Source: Minisyncoccota bacterium
Lineage (GTDB): Bacteria > Patescibacteriota > Minisyncoccia > Minisyncoccales > CG1-02-41-26
Direction of reading: 5' to 3'
DNA length: 8,728 nt
Assembly (NCBI GenBank): GCA_028712605.1
Contig: JAQTPV010000032.1
Span: forward strand, 1-8,728
The notes beneath the pieces were generated by a model. The model did not search any database. It was not told where the DNA came from and saw only the letters and a list, made by a program, of their open reading frames with translations. Positions 1 to 5,409 of the stretch are shown here, piece by piece. How positions within the stretch are numbered: position 1 is the first letter of the stretch; each line of letters begins with the position of its first letter. The position numbers and the translations under genes were made by a program.

Positions 1-128
1 CCGCTGGAGCCATGGGCTTTGGCGATACTCAACAGCATGACCAGTGCCCCAAGTGCAAGGTTTCTTTGATTAAAAGCGAAGGCTGTAAAAAGTGCCCGCA
101 ATGTGGCTGGGGAGTTTGTACTGGTTAA
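1..128 (+). CDS. nrdJ: Adenosylcobalamin-dependent ribonucleotide reductase, C-terminal end (5' partial)
   Basis: The open frame begins at base 3 and gives 41 residues up to TAA at 126-128; the rest lies outside the window. It reads GFGDTQQHDQCPKC, a short linker, then SEGCKKCPQCGWGVC. A CxxC pair followed by EGCxxCxxCGWxxC is the recognisable tail of class II (B12-dependent) ribonucleotide reductases. In that family these cysteines bind zinc and/or carry reducing equivalents to the active site, where ribonucleotides become deoxyribonucleotides in the cytoplasm. The presence of a corrinoid adenosyltransferase about 0.9 kb downstream supports the call, since that enzyme makes the cofactor. An intrinsic terminator follows 15 bases after the stop, so this is the end of its transcription unit. 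Another Cys-rich zinc-ribbon tail is the main alternative, because no catalytic residue is visible. Confidence 0.78.
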   Translation, partial: AGAMGFGDTQQHDQCPKCKVSLIKSEGCKKCPQCGWGVCTG

Positions 129-143
129 AATTTATTATTTAAA

Positions 144-178
144 AAATAAAAGCAGGGGGTTTGCCCCTGTTTTTATTT
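144..178 (+). terminator. Strong intrinsic terminator after the ribonucleotide reductase
   Basis: The core stem CAGGGG / CCCCTG (153-158 / 164-169) has a five-base loop GTTTG and is followed by TTTTT. Pairing continues outward through the A-rich 5' arm and T-rich 3' arm, giving about 15 pairs (144-158 with 164-178, one G.U). The A-tract/T-tract symmetry means it could also work on the minus strand. Confidence 0.85.
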
Positions 179-205
179 GACAAGAATGAAGAGATATTTT
201 ATGAA
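177..205 (+). promoter_or_regulatory. Candidate promoter TTGACA-17-TATGAA
   Basis: A perfect -35 hexamer TTGACA (177-182) lies 17 bases before TATGAA (200-205), which matches the -10 consensus at four of six positions. It starts inside the T-rich 3' arm of the preceding terminator. A transcript from here would begin near 212 and run straight into the small hairpin at 213-232, so it may not be the main promoter of the acetyltransferase gene. Confidence 0.3.
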
Positions 206-212
206 TAACTAT

Positions 213-232
213 AGACCATAGAGGTCTTTTTT
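213..232 (+). terminator. Small terminator-like hairpin in the leader of the acetyltransferase gene
   Basis: AGACC (213-217) pairs with GGTCT (223-227) around the five-base loop ATAGA, followed by a run of T to 232. The stem is only five pairs. It is either a weak second terminator for the upstream unit or an attenuator lying between the TTGACA promoter candidate and the acetyltransferase gene. Confidence 0.35.
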
Positions 233-238
233 AGTTCT

Positions 239-256
239 TATAATGGTTTTTATAAT
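239..256 (+). promoter_or_regulatory. Two tandem TATAAT -10 elements
   Basis: Perfect -10 hexamers TATAAT occur at 239-244 and 251-256, both in the context TTATAATG. Neither has a good -35 at 16-18 bases; the region upstream is a T-run. Starts near 251 or 263 would give a 36-48 base leader ending in a good ribosome binding site. Both lie downstream of the hairpin at 213-232 and so would bypass it. Confidence 0.4.
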
Positions 257-283
257 GAGATTTATTCTTTAATGGTTAATATA

Positions 284-290
284 GAAGGAG
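284..290 (+). promoter_or_regulatory. Ribosome binding site of the acetyltransferase gene
   Basis: GAAGGAG ends eight bases before ATG 299. It is the clearest Shine-Dalgarno in the window and fixes the start of this gene. Confidence 0.75.
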
Positions 291-298
291 ATTAAAAG

Positions 299-937
299 AT
301 GAGAAAAGAGTGGACGATTTTTGATCTTCGCTCAAGCGAAACGTCGCCGAGTATCAAGAAAATAGCTAAGGTCTTGGCTAAGGCGTTCCAGGATTACCCT
401 TTCTCTAAATATGTTTTCCCCAATGGAAAACTAAGAAAGGAAATCTTGCCAGCCTATTTCGCCGCTTTCGTTAGATACTTCAATCTCTGTAGCGGAATGA
501 TTTCCATAGAGGAAAATTTCTGGGGGGCGGCCCTCTGGTTTAAGGGGCCAGAAGAGGGAGGCTGGCTAAAATTCTATTGGCGAATATTTCGCTGTGGGAT
601 GTTGCCAGTTTTTTTCAGGGCTGGCTGGGGGTCTTTGATACGATGGGTACGCGCTATGAAGATTGATGAAAAAGCTCATAGTGTCTGTGTTGATCAGGGC
701 TTAATTCCGAGTCAGCATAACAGCATCGGCCTATTAGCCGTGGACCCTAAGGAACGAGGCAATAGGTTGGGTGTTGCGCTGATGAAGTATATTATTGAGG
801 AGCCCGAGAGCGTCGCAATCTATTTGGAAACTCATGAGGAAGCCAATGTAACTTTCTACAAAAAATTTGGCTTCCAAGTAGTTAAGATATCTCATAGTCC
901 AGTCGGTAAGGTCTGGAGTATGGTGAGATATTCCTAA
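299..937 (+). CDS. GNAT-family N-acetyltransferase
   Basis: Predicted cytoplasmic enzyme of 212 residues that transfers the acetyl group of acetyl-CoA to an amine; the substrate cannot be read from sequence. The GNAT core is C-terminal: motif A reads IGLLAVDPKERGNRLGVALM (residues 143-162), the beta-alpha unit that binds the CoA pyrophosphate, and motif B contains NVTFYKKFGFQVV (183-195). The usual RxxGxG loop appears as RGNRLG, with Arg156 where Gly is common, a tolerated but noticeable change. The N-terminal half (PFSKYVFPNGKLRKEIL, then aromatic-rich helices) resembles the layout of puromycin-acetyltransferase-like GNATs, so self-protection or small-molecule acetylation is possible but unproven. 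A strong SD eight bases upstream supports ATG 299. The gene has its own promoter candidates and is bounded by hairpins on both sides, so it is probably monocistronic. Confidence 0.85.
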   Translation: MRKEWTIFDLRSSETSPSIKKIAKVLAKAFQDYPFSKYVFPNGKLRKEILPAYFAAFVRYFNLCSGMISIEENFWGAALWFKGPEEGGWLKFYWRIFRCGMLPVFFRAGWGSLIRWVRAMKIDEKAHSVCVDQGLIPSQHNSIGLLAVDPKERGNRLGVALMKYIIEEPESVAIYLETHEEANVTFYKKFGFQVVKISHSPVGKVWSMVRYS

Positions 938-940
938 AAT

Positions 941-987
941 GATGGGGGCGACAATTTATGCTAAAGCATTATTTTGTCTCCTCCATC
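941..987 (+). terminator. Large hairpin after the acetyltransferase gene (terminator without T-run, or repeat)
   Basis: Arms GATGGGGGCGACAA (941-954) and TTGTCTCCTCCATC (974-987) pair over 14 positions with one G.U and one C/T mismatch. T940 and A988 can add a further pair. The loop holds a nested ATGC-TAAA-GCAT helix (958-969). It begins three bases after the acetyltransferase stop codon. No T-tract follows on + and none is obvious on -, so its role may be mRNA 3'-end protection rather than classical termination. Confidence 0.45.
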
Positions 988-1030
988 AAAAGTTAATTAT
1001 TTAATCCTTGTTGTTGAGAGGATTTTTTTG

Positions 1031-1059
1031 TTGCTCCGCGGCATTTGTAATGGTAAAAT
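1031..1059 (+). promoter_or_regulatory. Extended -10 promoter candidate for the adenosyltransferase gene
   Basis: TGGTAAAAT (1051-1059) is an extended -10 (TGn + TAAAAT, one mismatch to TATAAT). A poor -35 TTGCTC (1031-1036) sits 17 bases upstream. The expected start at about 1065-1067 would leave zero to three bases before ATG 1068. No SD precedes that ATG, which agrees with a leaderless or nearly leaderless mRNA. Confidence 0.4.
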
Positions 1060-1067
1060 CATATTAT

Positions 1068-1619
1068 ATGATTTATGTTTTAACCGGCGATGGCAAAGGG
1101 AAAACCACAAGCGCTATTGGCATGGGAATTCGGGCAGTAGGGGCTGGGAAAAAGGTTTTAATGGTACAATTTTTAAAATCTGGCGGCTATTGCGAGGATA
1201 AAACTATTGAAGATGTAAATAATTTTGACTTGCAGAGCTTTGGCCAGACGTGTTTTGTGGTGCCAGAGCAGGTGCTTTTGGAAAACCCAAAGTTAAAAAA
1301 ACAAGGCGTTCGGGCTATTTCTGAAAAAGATTTTGTTTTAGCTCAACAAGGATTTGCTTTAGCTGAAGAAGCCATAACAAGCGGTCAATATAATTTTTTA
1401 ATTCTTGATGAAATCAACATCGCTTTAAAATATAAGTTACTTGATCAAAAAAAGGTTATTAGCTTCTTGAGAAAATATGGCCAAAAGTCCGATGTTGTTT
1501 TAACCGGCCGCTATGCTCCAAAAGAAATTATTAAATTGGCCGATTTGGTGACAGAAATGAAGCCAATTAAGCACCCTTATCAAAAAGGAATTCAGCAAAG
1601 GCGAGGAGTGGAATTTTAA
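1068..1619 (+). CDS. cobO: Corrinoid adenosyltransferase (CobA/CobO/BtuR family)
   Basis: Transfers the 5'-deoxyadenosyl group of ATP to cob(I)alamin or related corrinoids, giving adenosylcobalamin. From ATG 1068 the protein has 183 residues, short for the family but complete. It opens MIYVLTGDGKGKTTSAIGMG, with the modified P-loop GDGKGKTT at 7-14. VQFLK follows at 33-37, the Walker-B-like LILDEINIAL at 111-120, VVLTGRYAP at 143-151, and the family-typical C-terminus HPYQKGIQQRRGVEF. The frame stays open upstream to a TTG at 1008 and has another ATG at 1050, but those extra residues do not resemble the family and overlap a promoter-like element, so 1068 is preferred. I see no cobalamin riboswitch (no B12-box-like sequence) upstream. 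Its likely client is the B12-dependent ribonucleotide reductase at the window start. The organism probably salvages corrinoids rather than making them, but that is inference. Confidence 0.9.
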   Translation: MIYVLTGDGKGKTTSAIGMGIRAVGAGKKVLMVQFLKSGGYCEDKTIEDVNNFDLQSFGQTCFVVPEQVLLENPKLKKQGVRAISEKDFVLAQQGFALAEEAITSGQYNFLILDEINIALKYKLLDQKKVISFLRKYGQKSDVVLTGRYAPKEIIKLADLVTEMKPIKHPYQKGIQQRRGVEF

Positions 1620-1665
1620 ATCAGCGTTCTTTTTTGTTTTATTAACCGTTATAATGTTATTAACG

Positions 1666-1698
1666 AGATAGGGCATAGATTTTTCTATAATCCTATCT
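1666..1698 (+). terminator. Two-step hairpin downstream of the adenosyltransferase gene
   Basis: Outer stem AGATAGG (1666-1672) / CCTATCT (1692-1698) and inner stem ATAGA (1675-1679) / TCTAT (1684-1688) are separated by a small internal loop. A weak T-rich stretch follows (1704-1708). It could terminate the adenosyltransferase transcript. However, a TATAAT at 1650-1655 just upstream means it might instead fold in the 5' leader of the propeller gene. Confidence 0.35.
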
Positions 1699-1715
1699 TC
1701 TAATTTTTATCGGTA

Positions 1716-1734
1716 GGGCGGGGATGAACCGCCC
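1716..1734 (+). repeat. REP-like / IS200-IS605-end-like palindrome
   Basis: GGGCGG (1716-1721) and CCGCCC (1729-1734) form a perfect six-pair stem with loop GGATGAA. The stem is preceded by GGTA, so the tetranucleotide GTAG spans 1713-1716. GTAG 5' of a short GC-rich hairpin is the hallmark of REP sequences mobilised by REP-associated tyrosine transposases, and IS200/IS605 ends carry similar subterminal palindromes. Its GC content stands out from the AT-rich flanks. No transposase is present in the window, and only one copy is visible. Confidence 0.4.
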
Positions 1735-1738
1735 GAAG

Positions 1739-1744
1739 TATAAT
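1739..1744 (+). promoter_or_regulatory. Candidate -10 element for the propeller gene
   Basis: Perfect TATAAT, with no recognisable -35 because the palindrome at 1716-1734 occupies that position. A start near 1751 would place the complete hairpin region 1751-1793 at the very 5' end of the mRNA. Confidence 0.35.
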
Positions 1745-1750
1745 ATTTTT

Positions 1751-1793
1751 CCTTGACGATTGACAGGATACCACGCCTGTCAAGGCGTGGAGG
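1751..1793 (+). promoter_or_regulatory. Leader hairpin with alternative pairings overlapping the ribosome binding site
   Basis: CCACGCCT (1771-1778), loop GTCA, and AGGCGTGG (1783-1790) form a perfect eight-pair stem. The best SD, GGAGG (1789-1793), overlaps its 3' end and lies ten bases before ATG 1804. Two alternative helices use the same bases: TTGACAGG (1760-1767) with CCTGTCAA (1776-1783), and CCTTGAC (1751-1757) with GTCAAGG (1779-1785). Only the first fold covers part of the SD. This could be a translational switch; it could also be the remnant of a mobile-element end that happens to supply the SD. Confidence 0.5.
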
Positions 1794-1803
1794 ATGTCTT
1801 TAT

Positions 1804-3828
1804 ATGAATTTTGTTATAGATACTAAAAGGGCTTTAATCATTGTAGCCGTAGCTGTGGTTTTAGCCCTTGGGACAGTGATGGTGCTTAATCAGTTTTACC
1901 CTAATATCTATTTCCCCGCCTTGCCTTTGAGTTGGCGGCCATTTACTACTCCCGCTAATATTTCAGAGATGAAAGGCTTTGCTTCCGAAGAAGAATTTAA
2001 GGCCTATTTGCATGAAGCTCAAGCTAATCCCAGCGGAGCCAATTATTCAGGCTTGGGTATGGGCTTGAGAGAAGATACAGCGATTACTGCGGCCCCAAAA
2101 GCGGCAGAAGGAACTGGGGTAACAGCCCAAAGTGCGCCCGATAGGGTGTCTGGCACCAATGTTCAGGTATTAGGTATTGATGAGCCTGATATCGTTAAAA
2201 CTGACGGCCAACAAATTTATTTTTCTAAAAACCCAGTTTATTATTGGGGAGAGCCAAGAATTATGTCTTCCGTAGAAGGGGGGTCTGCCATTATGCCTCC
2301 CAAAAATTACGACGGCGCTATTAAAATTATTAAGGCCCTTCCGGCCACCGAGCTTAGCGTTATTGGTAAGATTGATCAGCAGGGTGAAATGCTTTTATCC
2401 GGCAATAACTTGGTGGTTTTCAGCGGAGAAAAAATTGTTGGTTACGATGTTTCTGACCCTAAAAACCCAACTCAAAAATGGTCTTTTAAATTAGACTATC
2501 GCGATTATTTAATTACCTCTCGTTTAAAGGATGGAAAGCTTTACTTGGTGCTTCGGAATGACGTTAATCAAGCCAAGCCTTGTCCTCTAAAACCTATTAT
2601 CCTTGAGAATGGAACATTTGAAATAAAATGCCAGGATATTTACCATCCAACTGCATCGGTCCCTATTGATAGCACCTTTACAGTTTTAATGGTTGATCCC
2701 TCAACAGGTCAGATTGCCAACAGCATTTCTTTTGTGGGCAGCTCCGGCCAGTCTGTTATTTATATGTCTGGCGATAATCTTTACCTAACCTATTCTTACA
2801 ATGACGATTTAATTAAGTTTTACTATAATTTTTTGAGCGCTAAGGCTCATGATATTGTTCCATTATGGATGTTAACTAAGCTGCAAAAGCTGATGGATTA
2901 TGATTTGAGCTTTGAGGCTAAGATGACCGAGTTTAGTATGATCATGAATAATTTCCAGAATTCTTTAAACGAGGATGAACAGCTGAAGGTAAGCAATGAA
3001 TTAGTTAATCGCTTTACTGATTACCAAAAGGAGCACCAGCGGGAATTAGAAAAAACCGGCATTGCTAAAATTAGTCTAGCCAGTCTTAAGGTGGCAGCCG
3101 TTGGCAATGTGCCAGGTCATCCGTTAAATCAATTTTCTCTGGATGAATATGATGGTCATTTAAGGATTGCTGTCACTGTTGGCGGGCGAGGATTTGGTTG
3201 GGGGTATTTTTGGAGCAGCCAAAATGAAAGCGTTAATGATGTTTATGTTTTAAATGCCGGTATGAAAGCGGTGGGATCGGTATTGGGATTGGGCCAGGGG
3301 GAAAAAATTTATTCGGCTAGATTTTTAGGCAATCAGGGTTACGTGGTAACCTTTAAAGAAACTGATCCATTTTATGTTTTGGATTTATCCGATCCGCAAA
3401 AGCCAGTTCAAACGGGTGAGTTAAAGATTCCAGGTTATTCTGCGTACCTGCATCCTTTAGCTGATAATCGTATTTTGGGCGTTGGCAAAGAGGGTCAGCA
3501 AGTGAAGCTTTCCCTGTTTGATGTTAAAGATCCGTCAAATTCAAAAGAGATTGCTAAATATACTTTAGATGAGTATTGGTCAGAAATTCTCAATACCCAC
3601 CATGCCTTTTTGCAGGACGCTAAAAATCAGGTATTCTTTATGCCGGGTAGCAAGGGCGGTTACGTCTTTTCATACAAAGACGACCAATTAAGTTTAGCGA
3701 AGGCGGTTAGTGGCGTTCAGGCTAAGAGAGCCCTTTACATTAACGATTATTTGTATATTATTGGAGACAACCAAATTATAGTGCTAAATGAAAAAAGCTG
3801 GGAGAAGGTTAAGGAACTGGAATTGTAA
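1804..3828 (+). CDS. Membrane-anchored beta-propeller domain protein
   Basis: Probable cell-surface protein of 674 residues; biochemical role unknown. Residues 10-28 (ALIIVAVAVVLALGTVMVL) form an uncleaved signal anchor after a short positive N-terminus, so the rest is extracytoplasmic. A helix with FASEEEFKAYL (59-69) and a low-complexity Ala/Gly/Thr linker follow. The signature TNVQVLGIDEPDIVKTDG (118-135) matches the start of the secreted beta-propeller domain family (Pfam Beta_propel, PF09826). Blade-like repeats recur: DVSDPKNP near 216, DLSDPQKP near 525, DVKDPSNS near 575. A helical, charged insertion occupies about 332-420, between propeller strands. I chose ATG 1804 over an in-frame TTG at 1753, because the TTG adds 17 residues encoded by the leader hairpin and precedes the SD GGAGG. 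The gene stands alone, with hairpins on both sides. Polymer binding, adhesion or envelope scaffolding are plausible roles. Confidence 0.85.
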   Translation: MNFVIDTKRALIIVAVAVVLALGTVMVLNQFYPNIYFPALPLSWRPFTTPANISEMKGFASEEEFKAYLHEAQANPSGANYSGLGMGLREDTAITAAPKAAEGTGVTAQSAPDRVSGTNVQVLGIDEPDIVKTDGQQIYFSKNPVYYWGEPRIMSSVEGGSAIMPPKNYDGAIKIIKALPATELSVIGKIDQQGEMLLSGNNLVVFSGEKIVGYDVSDPKNPTQKWSFKLDYRDYLITSRLKDGKLYLVLRNDVNQAKPCPLKPIILENGTFEIKCQDIYHPTASVPIDSTFTVLMVDPSTGQIANSISFVGSSGQSVIYMSGDNLYLTYSYNDDLIKFYYNFLSAKAHDIVPLWMLTKLQKLMDYDLSFEAKMTEFSMIMNNFQNSLNEDEQLKVSNELVNRFTDYQKEHQRELEKTGIAKISLASLKVAAVGNVPGHPLNQFSLDEYDGHLRIAVTVGGRGFGWGYFWSSQNESVNDVYVLNAGMKAVGSVLGLGQGEKIYSARFLGNQGYVVTFKETDPFYVLDLSDPQKPVQTGELKIPGYSAYLHPLADNRILGVGKEGQQVKLSLFDVKDPSNSKEIAKYTLDEYWSEILNTHHAFLQDAKNQVFFMPGSKGGYVFSYKDDQLSLAKAVSGVQAKRALYINDYLYIIGDNQIIVLNEKSWEKVKELEL

Positions 3829-3852
3829 ATTTTTTGATTCTTAACTTTAAGC

Positions 3853-3873
3853 GGGCTCCCGAAAAGGGAGCCC
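3853..3873 (+). terminator. GC-rich hairpin between propeller gene and tsaC, overlapping the tsaC SD
   Basis: GGGCTCCC (3853-3860), loop GAAAA, and GGGAGCCC (3866-3873) form a perfect eight-pair stem 24 bases after the propeller stop. No T-run follows; the sequence goes TATTGGT and then ATG 3881. The only SD-like string before that ATG, GGGAG (3866-3870), is inside the 3' arm at ten-base spacing. It may end or stabilise the propeller mRNA, regulate tsaC translation, or do both. Confidence 0.5.
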
Positions 3874-3880
3874 TATTGGT

Positions 3881-4480
3881 ATGAAGCAGATTAATCCTCA
3901 AATCATTAAAAGCATCAAAGAGATTTTAAGGCTCGGAGGTGTCGGAGTCTTACCCACTGATACCTTGTATGGATTAGTGGGGCCGGCTTTGGATAAAAAA
4001 GCGGTTTTGAGAATCTATAAACTGAAAAAGAGGAGCCCTCAAAAACCATTTATCATTTTAATTGCCGGACTTAATAGTTTGGAAAGTTTTGGTGCTATCC
4101 TAGATTCAAAAACTAGGGCGATTTTGAGGCAGGTTTGGCCTAACCCGATTAGCGTTATTTTGCAGTGTCCCAACTTGCCCAAGGAACTGTTCTATATGTG
4201 TCCCATTAATCAAACTTTGGCTTTCCGCTGTCCTAAGGAAAAATGGCTCCATAATCTATTGAAACAAACAGGACCTTTAGTGGCACCTAGCGCTAATTCC
4301 GAAGGTGCTGCGCCAGCTGAAACTATTGCTCAAGCTAAAGTCTATTTTTCTGATCAAGTTGACTTTTATTTAGACGTTGGGACGATTAAAGGCGAGCCGT
4401 CAACCTTAATTGCAATCAGGGACGGAAATGTTATCATAGAAAGGCAAGGACAGGTAAAAGTTGAAAAAATTTATGGCTAA
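3881..4480 (+). CDS. tsaC: L-threonylcarbamoyladenylate synthase (TsaC/YrdC/Sua5 family)
   Basis: Makes threonylcarbamoyl-AMP from threonine, bicarbonate and ATP. This is the first step of the universal t6A modification at position 37 of tRNAs that read ANN codons, and it takes place in the cytoplasm. The protein has 199 residues, the length of the single-domain YrdC/TsaC form without the C-terminal Sua5 extension. Visible family motifs are GGVGVLPTDTLYGLVG (19-34), the basic loop YKLKKRSPQKPF (46-57), AFRCP (114-118), GPLVAPSANSEG (131-142), GEPSTLI (171-177) and the terminal IIERQG (185-190). These line the ATP/threonine cleft in known structures. ATG 3881 is the only sensible start; its SD lies within a hairpin. 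It heads the operon, and its last eight bases overlap the next gene. The tRNA role is well established for the family. The YciO-like branch of unclear function is the main alternative. Confidence 0.9.
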   Translation: MKQINPQIIKSIKEILRLGGVGVLPTDTLYGLVGPALDKKAVLRIYKLKKRSPQKPFIILIAGLNSLESFGAILDSKTRAILRQVWPNPISVILQCPNLPKELFYMCPINQTLAFRCPKEKWLHNLLKQTGPLVAPSANSEGAAPAETIAQAKVYFSDQVDFYLDVGTIKGEPSTLIAIRDGNVIIERQGQVKVEKIYG

Positions 4481-5408
4481 AAAAATAGTTTTAACAACCA
4501 TTTTAATCATAGTGGCTATTGGAATTGTTATTTTGGCCATTCGTTTTTTGAGTGGGCCCGAGGACACATGGCTTTGTCAAGGTGGGATTTGGATCAAGCA
4601 TGGCAATCCTAAAGAGCCAATGCCATCAGTAATTTGCGGGCCAGTTAGTCTGAACGATAATCACGATACTGCTGCTTCCACAGAGCCAAACAGCACCTCT
4701 TCAGCTACTTCCTCTTTAAGCAACAAGAGCGGCAGTATTATAGTGGAGTACCCTAAGCCGAATCAAGAAGTTGCTATTCCTTTTTCTATTAAAGGCAAAT
4801 CTAGTACCTTTGAGGGTAATGTGCTTTTTGAGATTAAAGATAAAGACGGCCAGAGCTTAATTAAGGGCTGTTTTATGGGTGGATCAATGGGCGAGGCTCC
4901 CTTTGAGAAGATGGTTGAATATCTAAATCAAGAGCCCGGAAGTTCTGATGTTGTGTTGGAAGTATCCGACGAAAGTGCTAAGGACGGGACTTTGGATTCA
5001 GTTGCAATTCCTCTAAAATTAACCAACGAAAAATTTACTGTGGTTAAATTATATTTCAGCGCCCAAGAAAACGGAGGCGATTGTAAATACGTTACGCCGA
5101 TGGAAATCGTTGTCCCTAGGGTTTCTAAAATTGCCACTCAAGCTATGAGTCTATTACTCGGCGGCGTGCCTTGTGGCAGGACTGACATTTTCAGCAATAT
5201 CAATTATGGCACTAAAGTGCAAAAGCTGACCATTGCTGATGGGGTGGCTCGGATTGATTTTAATGAGAAATTAGAAGAAGGTGTGGGCGGGTCCTGCAAG
5301 GTGGCAGCCATTAGAGCCCAAATCACCGAAACGCTCAAGCAATTTTATTCTGTGGAACAAGTAATTATTTCTATCAACGGCCGGACCGAAGATATTTTGC
5401 AGCCTTAA
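4473..5408 (+). CDS. Membrane-anchored protein with Gmad2 and GerMN domains
   Basis: Predicted extracytoplasmic protein of 311 residues with an N-terminal membrane anchor (about 5-24, IVLTTILIIVAIGIVILAIR); function unknown. A short Cys-containing module EDTWLCQGGIWIKHG (30-44) follows, then a Ser/Thr/Asn-rich linker (about 60-87). Next is an immunoglobulin-like Gmad2 domain (about 89-183, starting IIVEYPKPNQEVAIPFSIKG) and a GerMN domain (about 188-308, FTVVKLYFSAQENG to VIISINGR). GerMN and Gmad2 were named from spore germination and cell-division-associated proteins, but also occur in non-sporulating bacteria as envelope modules. Six or more cysteines on the outside may form disulfides. 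ATG 4473 overlaps the tsaC stop by eight bases. A TTG at 4461 has better spacing to an AGGACAGG-like SD and would add four residues (MKKF), so the start is uncertain. The role is probably envelope or peptidoglycan related. Confidence 0.8.
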   Translation: MAKKIVLTTILIIVAIGIVILAIRFLSGPEDTWLCQGGIWIKHGNPKEPMPSVICGPVSLNDNHDTAASTEPNSTSSATSSLSNKSGSIIVEYPKPNQEVAIPFSIKGKSSTFEGNVLFEIKDKDGQSLIKGCFMGGSMGEAPFEKMVEYLNQEPGSSDVVLEVSDESAKDGTLDSVAIPLKLTNEKFTVVKLYFSAQENGGDCKYVTPMEIVVPRVSKIATQAMSLLLGGVPCGRTDIFSNINYGTKVQKLTIADGVARIDFNEKLEEGVGGSCKVAAIRAQITETLKQFYSVEQVIISINGRTEDILQP

Positions 5409-5409
5409 T

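Noticed and set aside
186..221. Possible 11-codon leader peptide (MKRYFMNNYRP) ending in the small hairpin
   Set aside because: No SD precedes it, and both ATGs lie upstream of the start expected from the TTGACA promoter, so it would not be transcribed from there.
938..1067. Cobalamin riboswitch before the adenosyltransferase gene
   Set aside because: The space is only about 130 bases, no B12-box-like sequence is present, and the main hairpin belongs to the 3' side of the upstream gene.
974..1201. Open frame of 75 codons overlapping the start of the adenosyltransferase gene
   Set aside because: It is out of frame with the clear P-loop gene at 1068-1619. Its product has no recognisable motif and no SD.
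1753..1803. Upstream TTG extension of the propeller protein by 17 residues
   Set aside because: The extension is encoded by the leader hairpin and precedes the SD at 1789-1793. The signal anchor begins properly at ATG 1804.
4928..5137. Minus-strand open frame inside the GerMN gene
   Set aside because: It is antisense to a well-supported domain protein, with no motif or SD of its own.
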